Notes: generated from the sequence alone by a model not told the origin. DNA of 64,000 bases from Opitutaceae bacterium (GCA_027490995.1 JAIXWY010000011.1:558001-622000); one strand, 5' to 3'; numbered from the stretch's first letter, positions 8,761-19,214 are shown. Made by a program: numbers and translations.

Positions 8761-9849
8761 ATGCCGACGCCTCCGCCGGAACGTATCCTCGTCGCCCTGT
8801 CGGGCGGCGTGGACAGCGCCGTCGCCGCCCTTCTGCTCAAGCAGCAGGGTTTCGACGTCGCTGCGGCGTACATGAAAAACTGGATCAACGAGGACGGGAT
8901 CATCGGCGACTGTCCATGGGAGCAGGATATTGCGGACGCCCGCGCAGTCGCGGAGCGACTCGGAATCGAGTTTCAGGTCGTGAATCTGATGCGCGACTAT
9001 CGCTCCCACGTGGTGGACTATCTGCTGAAGGAATATGCGCAGGGCCTCACGCCCAACCCGGACGTGATGTGCAACCGGGAGATCAAGTTCGGCGTGTTCC
9101 GCCGCTGGGCCCGCGAACACGGATTCTCCGCGGTCGCCACCGGACACTACGCGCAACGTCGTTTTTCCGCAGAGCACGGCTGGGAACTGTGGGAGGGGGC
9201 CGACCGCAACAAGGACCAGTCGTATTTCCTCGCGTTCATCAATCACGAGCAGCTCGGGGATGCCCGCTTTCCCATCGGGCACTTGGAGAAGCCGGCGCTT
9301 CGCGAACTCGCGCGCCAAGCCGGCCTGCCCAACGCTGAGAAAAAGGACAGCCAAGGCATCTGCTTTATCGGCCAGGTAAAGATGCAGGACTTTCTCCGGG
9401 CGTATGTTGCGGATAGGCCTGGCCCAATCCTCCGCATGGACGACGGCAGGCACCTCGGCACACACGCCGGGCTGCACTACTACACCCTCGGCCAGCGTCG
9501 CGGCATTCGCATCCCGTCGAACACCGACCACAAAGCCTATGTGGTCGTGGGCAAACGGGCAGAAGATAACGCGCTGCTCGTTGCCTTCGATGAGCCTCGC
9601 GCGCCCGGGCTCTTCACCGACCGCGTCCGCGTGAGGAATGTCCAGTGGCTCACCCCGCCGCCGAGCTCGCCTCTGGCGCTTGAGGGTCGCGTCCGCTACC
9701 GCGACCCTCGCGTCGCGCTCCACTTCGCTCCGGAGGCGGAAGACGGCGGTCTGGTGAGTTTCGCCGTGCCTCAGCGCGGCCTAGCCCAAGGCCAGATTCT
9801 TGCATTTTATCAGGGCGAACGCCTCATCGGCGGCGGCATTTACGCCTAG
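8761..9849 (+). CDS. mnmA: tRNA-specific 2-thiouridylase MnmA
   Basis: MnmA thiolates U34 of Lys, Glu and Gln tRNAs, using ATP and sulfur relayed from a desulfurase. The 362-residue protein has the PP-loop SGGVDSA (14-20) and the two catalytic cysteines, Cys104 in [12 protein letters not shown] and Cys201 in DSQGICFIG. It also has the C-terminal barrel with [13 protein letters not shown] chose the ATG at 8761 because the protein there reads [17 protein letters not shown]; the preceding in-frame codons are not conserved-looking. It is divergent from the reductase module across 131 bases that contain no other gene. Confidence 0.96.
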   Translation: MPTPPPERILVALSGGVDSAVAALLLKQQGFDVAAAYMKNWINEDGIIGDCPWEQDIADARAVAERLGIEFQVVNLMRDYRSHVVDYLLKEYAQGLTPNPDVMCNREIKFGVFRRWAREHGFSAVATGHYAQRRFSAEHGWELWEGADRNKDQSYFLAFINHEQLGDARFPIGHLEKPALRELARQAGLPNAEKKDSQGICFIGQVKMQDFLRAYVADRPGPILRMDDGRHLGTHAGLHYYTLGQRRGIRIPSNTDHKAYVVVGKRAEDNALLVAFDEPRAPGLFTDRVRVRNVQWLTPPPSSPLALEGRVRYRDPRVALHFAPEAEDGGLVSFAVPQRGLAQGQILAFYQGERLIGGGIYA

Positions 9850-9913
9850 CCGCCGCGCGCCTGGCAATTTCCGCTGGCGAGAAGGGGTGCTTCGACACAC
9901 GTTGCGGAAAACC

Positions 9914-12900
9914 ATGACTGCCCGGACCTTCATCACGGTAGCGGCGTGCCTCACGCTCCTCACCGCCACCCACCTACGCTCCGCAACCGATCTCGCCGGA
10001 GAAACAAGACTGCTCCGCTTCCCGGCGACTAATGGGAAGGACGTCGTATTCTCGTACGCCGGCCAACTCTACACGGTGCCGGTCTCGGGCGGCGTGGCCC
10101 GTCGACTCACCGACGGACCAGGGTATGCGGTCTTCCCCCGTTTCTCGCCCGACGGCAAGACCCTCGCCTTCACGGCCCAGTACGACGGTAACACGGAGGT
10201 CTACAGCATGCCGGCGTCGGGTGGCACTCCGAAACGGCTCACGTTCTCCGCCACGCTTTCCCGCGACGATCTCGCCGACCGGATGGGACCCAACAACGTG
10301 GTCATGGGCTGGAAGAACACCTCGCCCGAAGTCGTCTTCCGCTCCCGCGCACGCTCCTTCAACCCGTTCATCGGCGAATTGCTCACCGTCAAGCTTGACG
10401 CCGAGCTGCCGACCCAGCTGCCCGTGCCCCGTGGCGGCTTCGTCTCCTTTTCTCCCGACGATTCACGCATCGCCTACAACCGCATCTTCCGAGAGTTCCG
10501 TACGTGGAAGAACTACCGGGGCGGCATGGCTGACGACGTCTGGATCTACGACCTCAAGTCGGGCGCGCTGGAGAACATCACGCAGAACGACGCCCAGGAC
10601 ATCTTCCCCATGTGGGCGTCGAATAATCGCGTCTACTTCGTCTCGGAGCGCACCGGACGCGGGAACCTCTTTGCCTACGATCTCGCCACCAAGGCGACTC
10701 GACAGATCACGCAGTTCACGGAATTCGACGTGAAGTTTCCCTCGCTTGGACCAGATGCGATCGTGTTCGAGCAGGCCGGGCAAATCTGGCGACTCGACCT
10801 CAAAACGGAACAAGCAGCTCCCATCATCATCCGAGTCCAAGAAGACTTCGTGACACGCCGGCCCGGTCTGCAGCCCGTCTCGCGCTGGCTCCAAGGAGTC
10901 GACCTCTCTCCGGATGGACAACGCGCGACCGTGGTCGCTCGCGGCGACGTCTTCACCGTGCCTGCAAAGAACGGGCCCACCCGGAACCTGACTCAGACCC
11001 CCGGCACCCACGAGCGCAGTGCCACCTGGTCTCCGGATGGACGCTGGATCGCCTACCTGTCGGATGCCTCCGGTGAGTTCGAGCTCTACGTTCAAGCCCA
11101 AGACGGGAAGACACCAGCCACCCCACTCACGAGCGATGCGGACACGTACTACTTTCTCCCGCGCTGGTCGCCGGACTCCAAGCAATTGGCTTGGGTCGAC
11201 CGGATGTCTCGCCTGCGCGTGGTGGACATCGAGTCCAAGAAGGTAACGCCCGTTGCGACGAATCCCGCCGGACGGATCTGGGACTTTGCTTGGTCACCTG
11301 ACTCCCGCTGGATCACGTGGACGCGCAACCATCCCCAAACGCCTTCACAAGTCATGCTCACGCGGATCGCCGATGGCGAGACGCTTGAGGTGACCGACGG
11401 ATGGTACGACGCGAATAGCCCGAGATTCTCCGACGACGGAAAGTGGCTCACGTTCGCGTCCGCGCGAGATTTCAATCCGATCTATTCCGACACGGAGTGG
11501 AACCACGCCTACCAGAACATGGAGCGGGTCTACTTGGTCGCCTTGGCCAAGTCGACACCGTCCCCGTTTGCCCCAACCAGCGACGAGGTGTCCGTGTCGA
11601 CGAGTGCCACCGCCGCGAAGGCGGCCAAGCCCTCCCCAGAAGGCAACGACAAGTCGGAGCCCAAGTCCGACGGTGCCGCCAAACCGGCATCTCCGGCACC
11701 CACGGTCATCGACGCTGAGGGCCTCTCCGAGCGCATCGTGGCCCTGCCGATCACCCCGTCGGGCTACGGTCCTGCGCGCATGATTGGCGATCGCATTTTC
11801 TATCGCCGCCGTCCGGGTGGCCCAGTCACCGGCGGCGGCGGCGGCGAGGGCTTCGGCGCCGGAACCGCCTCCCGGTCGGTCGTCGCGTTCTATCACTTGA
11901 AGGACCGCAAGGAGACCGAGGTCATCAATGCGGAGTCATTCCAAATCAGTGCCAACGGGAAACGCATGCTGGTGATGGTGGGTCGAGACTGGTCGATCGT
12001 CGACACGCCCGCGGGTCGCCTGGAGGTGAAGCCGGAAAATCGTCTCGACCTCTCTGCGGCGGAGGCCGTGGTCGATCGCACCGCCGAGTGGACACAGATG
12101 TTCAATGAAAGCTGGCGGCAGATGCGCGACTTCTTCTACGCCCCCAATCTCCACGGAGTCGACTGGCCCGCCCAGCAGCGGAAGTATGCGGCGCTCTTGC
12201 CGCACGTCGCGACGCGCAATGATCTCACCTACCTTATCGGCGAACTCATCGGCGAGCTTCATGCCGGCCACGCCTACGTTTCAGGCGGAGACCGGAGCGA
12301 GGCACCGCGGCGGCAAACCGGCCTCCTCGGCGCCCAGGTTTCCCGCGATCCGGTTTCCCGCGCGTACCGCATCGATCGGATCCTTAAGGGGCAGAACTGG
12401 CAGACGCGGACGCGTTCGCCACTCACCGAACTTGGCGTGAACGTCCGCGAGGGGGAGTTCATCCTAGCCGTCAACGGCAAGCCAGTCGCGCAGATGGAGA
12501 ACCTCTTCTCCGCCCTCGTCGGCACCGTGGGGCGACAGGTCTCGCTGCGCATTAACAGCCAGCCGATGGATGAGGGCGCGCGCGACGTCACCATCGTGCC
12601 CATCGCGGATGAGGGCCCACTTTACTACGAAGCGTGGGTCGAAAAGAATATCGCCCACGTCGCCGCCCGTACCGATGGCAAGGTGGGCTACCTGCACATT
12701 CCGGATATGGGTCCCGAGGGACTCAACGCGTTCGTCCGCCGTTTCTATCCTCAACTCGACAAGTCCGCCTTGGTAATCGACGTCCGCGGAAACGGCGGCG
12801 GCAACGTTTCGCCGATGATCATCGAGCGCCTGCGGCGCCAGGTCGCGATGATCGACCTCGCGCGCAACGGCGTTCCCATCCCCAATCCGGGCGGCCAGAT

Positions 12901-13279
12901 CGTCGGTCCAAAAGTCACGCTACTCAATGAGTATTCAGCTTCGGACGGAGACCTCTTTCCCTACCGCTTCCGCGACGCGGGTCTCGGCAAGCTGGTCGGC
13001 AAGCGGTCGTGGGGCGGCGTCATCGGTATCACGGGAAGCCTGCCCTTCATGGACGGTGGCGAACTAAATCGCCCCGAGTTCGCCAAGTACGCCAAGGACG
13101 GTAGCTCGTGGATCATCGAGGGACACGGCGTGGAACCCGACATCGTCGTCGACAACGATCCCGCCCGCGAACTCCGCGGCGAGGACCAGCAACTCGACAA
13201 GGCGATTGACGTGATTCTCGAAGAGCTACGTAACCGCCCGACCTCGCTGCCGCCCCCTCCCCCGTGGCCGGTCAGGTGA
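9914..13279 (+). CDS. Tricorn protease homologue (S41 family), exported
   Basis: The 1121-residue protein has a signal peptide (ending near HLRSA, about 20-24). It continues with two stretches of TolB/WD-like propeller repeats (RFSPDGKTLAF, ATWSPDGRWIAY, SPDSRWITW), a Thr/Ser/Ala-rich linker near 550-600, a PDZ domain, and an S41 catalytic domain. The likely nucleophile is Ser1010 followed by Asp1011 in NEYSASDGD, matching the Ser-Asp pair of tricorn. MRDFFYAPNLHGVDW matches the family's conserved His-containing region. Tricorn proteins degrade peptides; with a signal peptide this one probably acts in the periplasm. The ATG at 9914 is selected by the signal peptide. Its last 8 bases overlap the convergent hisC end. 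Confidence 0.9.
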   Translation: MTARTFITVAACLTLLTATHLRSATDLAGETRLLRFPATNGKDVVFSYAGQLYTVPVSGGVARRLTDGPGYAVFPRFSPDGKTLAFTAQYDGNTEVYSMPASGGTPKRLTFSATLSRDDLADRMGPNNVVMGWKNTSPEVVFRSRARSFNPFIGELLTVKLDAELPTQLPVPRGGFVSFSPDDSRIAYNRIFREFRTWKNYRGGMADDVWIYDLKSGALENITQNDAQDIFPMWASNNRVYFVSERTGRGNLFAYDLATKATRQITQFTEFDVKFPSLGPDAIVFEQAGQIWRLDLKTEQAAPIIIRVQEDFVTRRPGLQPVSRWLQGVDLSPDGQRATVVARGDVFTVPAKNGPTRNLTQTPGTHERSATWSPDGRWIAYLSDASGEFELYVQAQDGKTPATPLTSDADTYYFLPRWSPDSKQLAWVDRMSRLRVVDIESKKVTPVATNPAGRIWDFAWSPDSRWITWTRNHPQTPSQVMLTRIADGETLEVTDGWYDANSPRFSDDGKWLTFASARDFNPIYSDTEWNHAYQNMERVYLVALAKSTPSPFAPTSDEVSVSTSATAAKAAKPSPEGNDKSEPKSDGAAKPASPAPTVIDAEGLSERIVALPITPSGYGPARMIGDRIFYRRRPGGPVTGGGGGEGFGAGTASRSVVAFYHLKDRKETEVINAESFQISANGKRMLVMVGRDWSIVDTPAGRLEVKPENRLDLSAAEAVVDRTAEWTQMFNESWRQMRDFFYAPNLHGVDWPAQQRKYAALLPHVATRNDLTYLIGELIGELHAGHAYVSGGDRSEAPRRQTGLLGAQVSRDPVSRAYRIDRILKGQNWQTRTRSPLTELGVNVREGEFILAVNGKPVAQMENLFSALVGTVGRQVSLRINSQPMDEGARDVTIVPIADEGPLYYEAWVEKNIAHVAARTDGKVGYLHIPDMGPEGLNAFVRRFYPQLDKSALVIDVRGNGGGNVSPMIIERLRRQVAMIDLARNGVPIPNPGGQIVGPKVTLLNEYSASDGDLFPYRFRDAGLGKLVGKRSWGGVIGITGSLPFMDGGELNRPEFAKYAKDGSSWIIEGHGVEPDIVVDNDPARELRGEDQQLDKAIDVILEELRNRPTSLPPPPPWPVR

Positions 13280-14390
13280 CCGCTCGTCCGCGGGCACCCT
13301 GGCCCAGCCACGTCGCTAACTCCGCGAGCAAACGCTCGTTTTGCTCGCGGGTACCGACAGTGATTCGGATGTAGAAAGGCAGGCCGTACGACGCCACCGG
13401 ACGCACGATCACTCCACGGCCTTGCAGCGCGGCGAAGGCCCCGGCGCCGTCGCCGACCTGCGCGAGGAGGAAGTTTGCCGCGCTCGGCACGGTCGGCACG
13501 CCAAGGCGGGCCAACCCCTCTTCCAACTGCCGCAGGCCCGCACGATTGTCGCGGCGACACCGGTCGATAAAGGCAGTGTCGTCCAAGGCGGCCAACGCGG
13601 CGGCCTGGCCAATCGCGTTCACGTTAAACGGCTGGCGTACCCGACCGAGCAGACGGATCAGCTCCGGCGAGCCATAGCCGTACCCAACGCGCAACGCGGC
13701 CAGACCATGAATCTTTGAAAAGGTCCGCAGGCACAGGATCTTTCGCCCCTCGGCGATCAGCGGTCGGAGATCGGGCGCCGAGTCCACGTACTCCGCGTAC
13801 GCTTCGTCGAACACCAGCACGACGTGATCCGGCAGGCCGCGCGCGAAGCGGATGAGCTCGTCGGCCGCGTTAGCCGTCCCGGTCGGGTTGTTCGGACTCG
13901 CCACAAACACGAGCTTCGTACGTTCCGTCACCGCGGCGGCCATGGCATCCAAATCATGGGCAAAGTCCCGCAGCGGGACCTCCACCACGCGGGCTCCGAA
14001 CAGCAGGGTGACGAGCTTGTACACCACGAAGGCGGGGGCGCCCATCACGACCTCATTACCCGGGCGGAGAAAAACGTGACCGACGAGTTCGAGGATCTCG
14101 TTCGAACCATTGCCGACCACAAACTGCTCCGGAGCGAGCGTCCACTCCCGCGCCAGGCGCTGCCGCAGGGCATAACAGCCGCCATCGGGGTAGAGCTGTC
14201 CTTGCTCCAGGGCGGCATGCGCCGCCGCGAGGGCCCGCGGCGACGGACCGAACGGGTTCTCGTTGGACGCCAGCTTGATGATCCCGCGCGGATCGAGTCC
14301 GAGCTCACGGGCCACGTCATCAATCGGCTTGCCCGGTTCGTACACCGGCTGACTTAAGACCGCGGGATTGGCGAGGGACGACAACTCCAT
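13272..14390 (-). CDS. hisC: Histidinol-phosphate aminotransferase
   Basis: HisC is a PLP enzyme that makes histidinol phosphate in histidine biosynthesis. The 372-residue protein starts MELSSLANPAVLSQPVYEPG and has IKLASNENPFGPSP. It also has ASPNNPTGT, FDEAYAEYVD and the PLP-lysine motif FSKIHGLAALRVGYG. The ATG at 14390 is preferred to a GTG at 14405. No other his gene is in this window, so the pathway is dispersed. The end overlaps the tricorn gene by 8 bases tail to tail. Closely related aminotransferases can act on aromatic substrates, so specificity is probable rather than proven. Confidence 0.92.
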   Translation of the reverse strand: MELSSLANPAVLSQPVYEPGKPIDDVARELGLDPRGIIKLASNENPFGPSPRALAAAHAALEQGQLYPDGGCYALRQRLAREWTLAPEQFVVGNGSNEILELVGHVFLRPGNEVVMGAPAFVVYKLVTLLFGARVVEVPLRDFAHDLDAMAAAVTERTKLVFVASPNNPTGTANAADELIRFARGLPDHVVLVFDEAYAEYVDSAPDLRPLIAEGRKILCLRTFSKIHGLAALRVGYGYGSPELIRLLGRVRQPFNVNAIGQAAALAALDDTAFIDRCRRDNRAGLRQLEEGLARLGVPTVPSAANFLLAQVGDGAGAFAALQGRGVIVRPVASYGLPFYIRITVGTREQNERLLAELATWLGQGARGRAVT

Positions 14391-14444
14391 GCCTCGAGCG
14401 AACACGAATCACCCGGCCAGCAAAAGCCCGAAATCGTACGCCGA

Positions 14445-16433
14445 TCAGCGGTTGGGCACGCGGCGCCAAAACCCGACCGGGCGATCGCCCTCCCGGAAGA
14501 CTTCACACCACACATAGTGCCCCCGGAGGGCGCGATCGAGCAGTAACCACCGCTCGGCAGAATCCGGTGGACGAAAGAAGAGCACGTAGTCGATCCCTTC
14601 GGCAGCCATCCACGCACCCGCCGCCGCATCGCGCCCGTCGAATGCCGCCTCCAGAAGCCGACGCCGGTGCGGCACATCCTCCGGAAACCCGCGCCACAGC
14701 GACGCGTAGCCATCCCAGCCCAGCCACATCCGGTGCCCAGCATGCAACGACAGGCTGATCAGTGCCGGCTCGCCATCGGCACGCGGATCCTGCACGACCA
14801 CCCCACGAGGCTCCTGCCGCAGACGATCCAGCAGGATCCGATTCTCGCGGCGCGAGGTGAGGAACGCGTGACCCTCAAGGCGCCCAGACGACGTCGATCC
14901 CGCGGCGCGCCAGCTGACCCAAAGGTCCTTCGCGTAGGTGCAGGGAAGGACGCACGCGATGATGGCCAAGGCACGGGGGCCCCATCGCATCGAGCCCGAC
15001 AGTAACCGCGGCGCAAGAAGCAGGAGCAACGTGGTCGCCAGCCACGGCCAAGCCTTCAGGACCGTGTTGAAACGATTGTCGGAGCCGGCGTAGGAGTCGT
15101 CCACGTACACGCACTCCAGCAGAAAGAGGACGGCCGCCCCGCACACGCTCAACCAGCGGGCAGTACGATCTCCAGAAGTCAACCCGGCCAGAAGCAGCAA
15201 GAGAGTCGGACCCAGCAGAATGATAAAGAAGAGCGCCGGCGTTCGTTCCGCCGCCGGCACCCAAGAAAAGCGCAGCGAATGCCGCGCGGCTTCGACGGTG
15301 AATTCGGACAGGAAGCCCCACGCCGCGAGCCACACCGCGGCCGCACCCGCCAAAACCGCTGGCAGCAACGATTTCCATGCCCCGCGCTCCCAGATGATCC
15401 ACGCGCACACGGCGAGCCCATGGAGCGGCAGTGCCCATGGATTCGCCAACACGGTCCACGTAATCGATGCGCCCACCAGACCCGCATATCGAGCGCGCCC
15501 AGACTGCCGCCACGCTGCTGCCGCCGTAATCGCAAGTCCAAGCAGCGCGTAGCTGCCCAGCGGCGCGTGGAAGTCTCCGAGAAGGATCGAGTACGCCAAG
15601 GGCTCGAAAGGCAGACTCAAGCGTGGAAACGAGGCGGCGTAGGACTCCAGAAACGTTCCGATCGGAGCCACGGTCATCGGGACCGTACCAAAGAGAAAGA
15701 CGCGCTCCCAAGGCCGCTGGCCCTCGATCAACCACGGAGCCATCAGCGTGAGGCCGCTGCCGCCAATGAGCAGCGTCGCCCAAATCACGATCCGTACCCG
15801 CCGGCTCGCGCCGCTGGCCGCGAGCGCGGTCGCGAAGCCCGCACCAATACAGCCCACCATCACGCAAAAGCCCAGATTCGACGCCAGGCCCGGAGACAGA
15901 CCGAGCATCCGGCCCAACAGCGCAGCACCGTAATGCTGGAAAGCGTAGTAGCTGCTGTTACGATACGGCGCGAACCACGCATCGAGGCCAGGGACGCCCT
16001 CGCCCGCAGAGTGCCCCACCACCTGAGCAAGGTCAGGGATCTTCTCAATCCAGTCCGTCAGATCAGGATTCCGATACCGCCACGCGAGAGCGTAAAGGAA
16101 GGCGACGACGAAGGGCCAAGCCGTCCTTAACATGTCGCGCGGCCCGAACTCCGCGCGCCACGCGGACAACCAAGTCGGTTCCGCAGATGGCCAGGGCGAA
16201 CGCCAACTCAGCCAGATCAGCGCTGCCGACAACACAAGCGCGAGGGTCGCCAGGCCCCGGAGCGACCCCAGCCCGACCACTGTTTCTACGGCGAAAAACA
16301 GCGTCACCGCACCCCAAGGCGCCGCAACCATCGCAACGCCGCGCCGGGGCAGGACGAAACCAAACGCCAGCACCACCCCCCACAGCAGCGTGAAAATCGC
16401 CGCAACCTGGAACGCAAGAAGAAGCAGCAACAT
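14445..16433 (-). CDS. DUF2298-type polytopic membrane protein, copy 2
   Basis: A 662-residue protein with about 12 predicted membrane segments. It resembles the DUF2298 or archaeal/Chlorobi YYY-domain family, which I recall as belonging to the GT-C glycosyltransferase-like group. Shared motifs are DAWFAPYRNSSYYAFQHYGA (151-170), a loop with GDFHAP (286-291), and VDDSYAG..NRFNT (444-457). The C-terminal 150 residues form a soluble tail rich in Trp and Arg. It follows its paralogue after 20 bases on the same strand and is clearly related to it throughout. The enzymatic role is not established for this family; a lipid-linked sugar transferase is the best guess. It is about 2.2 kb from the pilin operon. 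Confidence 0.7.
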   Translation of the reverse strand: MLLLLLAFQVAAIFTLLWGVVLAFGFVLPRRGVAMVAAPWGAVTLFFAVETVVGLGSLRGLATLALVLSAALIWLSWRSPWPSAEPTWLSAWRAEFGPRDMLRTAWPFVVAFLYALAWRYRNPDLTDWIEKIPDLAQVVGHSAGEGVPGLDAWFAPYRNSSYYAFQHYGAALLGRMLGLSPGLASNLGFCVMVGCIGAGFATALAASGASRRVRIVIWATLLIGGSGLTLMAPWLIEGQRPWERVFLFGTVPMTVAPIGTFLESYAASFPRLSLPFEPLAYSILLGDFHAPLGSYALLGLAITAAAAWRQSGRARYAGLVGASITWTVLANPWALPLHGLAVCAWIIWERGAWKSLLPAVLAGAAAVWLAAWGFLSEFTVEAARHSLRFSWVPAAERTPALFFIILLGPTLLLLLAGLTSGDRTARWLSVCGAAVLFLLECVYVDDSYAGSDNRFNTVLKAWPWLATTLLLLLAPRLLSGSMRWGPRALAIIACVLPCTYAKDLWVSWRAAGSTSSGRLEGHAFLTSRRENRILLDRLRQEPRGVVVQDPRADGEPALISLSLHAGHRMWLGWDGYASLWRGFPEDVPHRRRLLEAAFDGRDAAAGAWMAAEGIDYVLFFRPPDSAERWLLLDRALRGHYVWCEVFREGDRPVGFWRRVPNR

Positions 16434-16453
16434 CAGCGAGGCCGCTTCGCCCT

Positions 16454-18484
16454 CTACTGCCCGACCGGAGCGGCAGCGCCGTGATCAAGACGGCGCCAGA
16501 AGCCCGCACGCGGACCTCCCTCCCACTCGTGCCGGAACAGCTCAACCCATGCGTACCGATCCGCGATCGCACCATTGATTTTCTTCCACAATTCGTCCGT
16601 GTCCGCGGGCTGATACCAGAGCACATAGTCGATGTCTTGCGCCACCAGCCAGCGCCCGGGTTCGGCCATCTGACCATCAAAAAACTCGAAAAGCCGCTGC
16701 TGCCGTTGGGGCAGATCATCACGGTATCCGCGCCAGAGTTGCTCGTGCCCCAGCCAGCCCAGCCACATCCGATGCCCCGCGAAAAGCGGCAGGCAGGCCG
16801 AGTTGGTGAATCCCTCCTTCTGGGGCCGCTCGATGACAAGCCCACGCGGCTCCACCTCAAGGCGCGAAAGCACCAAACGCGGGAACAATTCTTTAGTAAG
16901 AAAGTAGTGCCCCTCGATGCGCCCGACCGCTTCCTTCGGTCCGCGCCACCAGTTCAGCCCGAGGTCAAAGAGGAAGCTGCAGGGGTAAAGGCAAACAACA
17001 AAACCCACAATCCGAAGCCATCGGCGCGAGGCTCGCTCCAGCACGATCGGCCCCAGCGTCAGGAGCGTGGCGGCCGCAATCCAAGGCCACCACTTTAGCG
17101 ACGTATTGAAGCGGTTATACATGCCGCTGTAGATGTCGTCGATGTAGAGAAACTCCGACGCGGCGACCATGACCAACGCCAGCACGCCGAACCAGCGGCC
17201 GAGGCGGTCACCCGAGAGCAATCCACCGACCGCCAGAGTCAACGTCGGCAGGAGAAACAACACCAGAAGCAACGGTGGCGTGTGCTCCTCCCAGCCCACC
17301 ACACGGATCGAAGTGCCGTAACCAGCCGCCGCGGTTGTGAATTCCGAGAGATAGACCCACGCCGACAGCCAGATCGCCGCTGCTCCGACCGCGAGCCATG
17401 CGACCAACGCTCGAGCATGACGGTAATTCCAGATCACCCACGCACCAAGTCCCAGCGCCTGGAGCGGCAAGCTCCACGTGTTCGCCAGAAGTGTCCAGGT
17501 GAGCGTCGCACCCGCTAACACCACGTAACGTCTCCGCCGCTCCCGGAGCCAAAGTAGTCCGCAGAGCACGCCGATCCCGAGCAACGGGTAACTCGCCAAA
17601 GGCGCATGATAGTCGCCCAAATAGATGGAGTACGCAAACGGCTCTCCCGGCAGTTCCATGCGCGGATGAGACTCCTGATACGTTTTGAGCAGAGGACCGA
17701 GCGGAGCCCGGTCGTAGGGAGCACTCCCAATAAAGCGCATACTGCTCCACGGATTGGGGTTTTGATCCACGAGGTGCACCAACCCCGAGAGACCCGTGCC
17801 ACCAACCACGAAAGCGGCCATGACCGTCCAGCGCACGCGCTTCGACCGGCACGCGGTCCACACACCTCCCGCAAACGTCACCGCGCCGAGCGCGATGAGT
17901 ACACAGAAAGCGAGATTATAGGTCGCACCCGGACGGATCGCCAGAAGACGGCCCATCAACGCCGCCGCGTAATGCTGGAAGCTGTAGTAGTGATTCGATG
18001 GAAACGGATCCAACCACGCGTCCACCACCGGAATCGTTCCTCCCGAGAAATAGCTGCAGATATAGGAAAAGTCGGCCAACTTTTCAGACGAACCGTCAAC
18101 GTTCGGGTACGTAAACCGCCACAGCATCGCGTAGCCGAGCACGAGTAGAAACACCGCGGCAGGCGCAACCATGTGGCGGGGCGATAACTCACTCCGCCAC
18201 CGCACCACCGACCCGCGCGCTTCGTCGCTCAGCCACGCCGGCATCCAACGCACCGCGCTGAACACAATGACCGCTACCGAGAAACACGTACCCAGGATCC
18301 CGAGGCCTCTCACGTCACCGAGGCCCCAGTGCGTCTCGATCGCGAAAAAGACCGTGACCACCAGCCAGGGGCCCGCCGCCACCGCGAGCCAACGCGGACG
18401 CCACACGGTGCCCGCGATCAGGGATACTCCCCACAGATTGAGGACGATCAGCAGGAGCGTGAACAGGAGCCCGAGATGCTGCAT
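16454..18484 (-). CDS. DUF2298-type polytopic membrane protein, copy 1
   Basis: A 676-residue polytopic membrane protein, paralogous along its whole length to the next gene. It has DAWLDPFPSNHYYSFQHYAA (155-174), a loop with GDYHAP (290-295), and IDDIYSGMYNRFNTSLKWW further on. The acidic and His residues fall in loops between membrane segments, as in GT-C enzymes. The C-terminal tail contains FAGHRMWLGW and RRQ/RLFEFFDG blocks shared with copy 2 (HAGHRMWLGW, RRRLLEAAFDG). I chose the ATG at 18484, which begins directly with a membrane segment; the longer reading adds a basic stretch. It diverges from the pilin operon across about 190 bases. Function is inferred only. Confidence 0.7.
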   Translation of the reverse strand: MQHLGLLFTLLLIVLNLWGVSLIAGTVWRPRWLAVAAGPWLVVTVFFAIETHWGLGDVRGLGILGTCFSVAVIVFSAVRWMPAWLSDEARGSVVRWRSELSPRHMVAPAAVFLLVLGYAMLWRFTYPNVDGSSEKLADFSYICSYFSGGTIPVVDAWLDPFPSNHYYSFQHYAAALMGRLLAIRPGATYNLAFCVLIALGAVTFAGGVWTACRSKRVRWTVMAAFVVGGTGLSGLVHLVDQNPNPWSSMRFIGSAPYDRAPLGPLLKTYQESHPRMELPGEPFAYSIYLGDYHAPLASYPLLGIGVLCGLLWLRERRRRYVVLAGATLTWTLLANTWSLPLQALGLGAWVIWNYRHARALVAWLAVGAAAIWLSAWVYLSEFTTAAAGYGTSIRVVGWEEHTPPLLLVLFLLPTLTLAVGGLLSGDRLGRWFGVLALVMVAASEFLYIDDIYSGMYNRFNTSLKWWPWIAAATLLTLGPIVLERASRRWLRIVGFVVCLYPCSFLFDLGLNWWRGPKEAVGRIEGHYFLTKELFPRLVLSRLEVEPRGLVIERPQKEGFTNSACLPLFAGHRMWLGWLGHEQLWRGYRDDLPQRQQRLFEFFDGQMAEPGRWLVAQDIDYVLWYQPADTDELWKKINGAIADRYAWVELFRHEWEGGPRAGFWRRLDHGAAAPVGQ

Positions 18485-18674
18485 AGCCCGGACCCATCGA
18501 CACAAACGCCTATTCCCACAGCGGAAAACAACCCGTAATTCACTGCCGCGCAAACGCTCGCGCCGACAAAACCCCCTAGTGCCCAGCGCGGACTCTTACA
18601 CTCCCTTTACAGACCATTGCAGCGTCCCCATTTCAGCGCACTAAAGCCTCAACCGAAGAGAGAAGTGTACCGCT
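18485..18674. other. Divergent intergenic region between DUF2298 pair and pilin operon
   Basis: 190 bases with no convincing gene. It is less GC-rich than its surroundings and should hold both promoters. TTGCAG and ACTAAA 17 bases apart near 18620-18645 are a weak candidate for the pilin operon. I see no clear operator palindrome or sigma-54 element. Confidence 0.4.
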
Positions 18675-19214
18675 ATGCGCGCACGACTCCCGTTCTCCCG
18701 TCCGTCAGTATCCCACCCGAGTCCCGCATCCGCGTTCACCTTGGTTGAGGTCATGGTCGGCACCGTGCTGTTCCTGATCGCAGCACTCGGGATCTTTAGT
18801 GGGCTCATCTATGCCTACCGCCTCGCCGCCGAGACCCGGTACCGGGATAACGCCCGCTACATCTTGAAGTCCCTCGGCGACGAATTCCTCGTGCAAAAGT
18901 CCGAAGACGACACTGGGGAAATCAAGACGATGTTCGAACCGACGGAGAACGCGACGGGGCTGGGGCTGCTCTGGCAGGGCTCCGAAGGCGAAGAGTCGGG
19001 CCTGATCGTCACGCTCGGAGCGAGTACTGGCGCCCCCATCTCCAACGCTCTCGTCACCCGAGAAGTCACCTACCTTGAATTGGACGGCACCCCCAGCTCG
19101 TCTCCGCCGAGCTCCACTGGGGGGATACTCGTACGAGGCAATTTTCGCATCGCCTATTCGTACGCAAATCGCAACTACAGTCAGCAGCTGAGCGTTGTCC
19201 GCCGTATTCCGTAA
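18675..19214 (+). CDS. Type IV prepilin-like minor pilin (PilV/GspI-like)
   Basis: A 179-residue protein with a short basic leader, then [20 protein letters not shown], the class III signal of type IV pilins and pseudopilins. Glu at +5 is present, and the residue before the cleavage site is Ala rather than the usual Gly. The rest is a small globular domain with a Pro/Ser-rich loop (SSPPSST). By size and position before a PilW-like gene it resembles PilV or GspI minor pilins, which prime assembly of the fibre at the inner membrane. Its stop overlaps the next start as TAATG, so the two are coupled. Confidence 0.85.
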   Translation: MRARLPFSRPSVSHPSPASAFTLVEVMVGTVLFLIAALGIFSGLIYAYRLAAETRYRDNARYILKSLGDEFLVQKSEDDTGEIKTMFEPTENATGLGLLWQGSEGEESGLIVTLGASTGAPISNALVTREVTYLELDGTPSSSPPSSTGGILVRGNFRIAYSYANRNYSQQLSVVRRIP

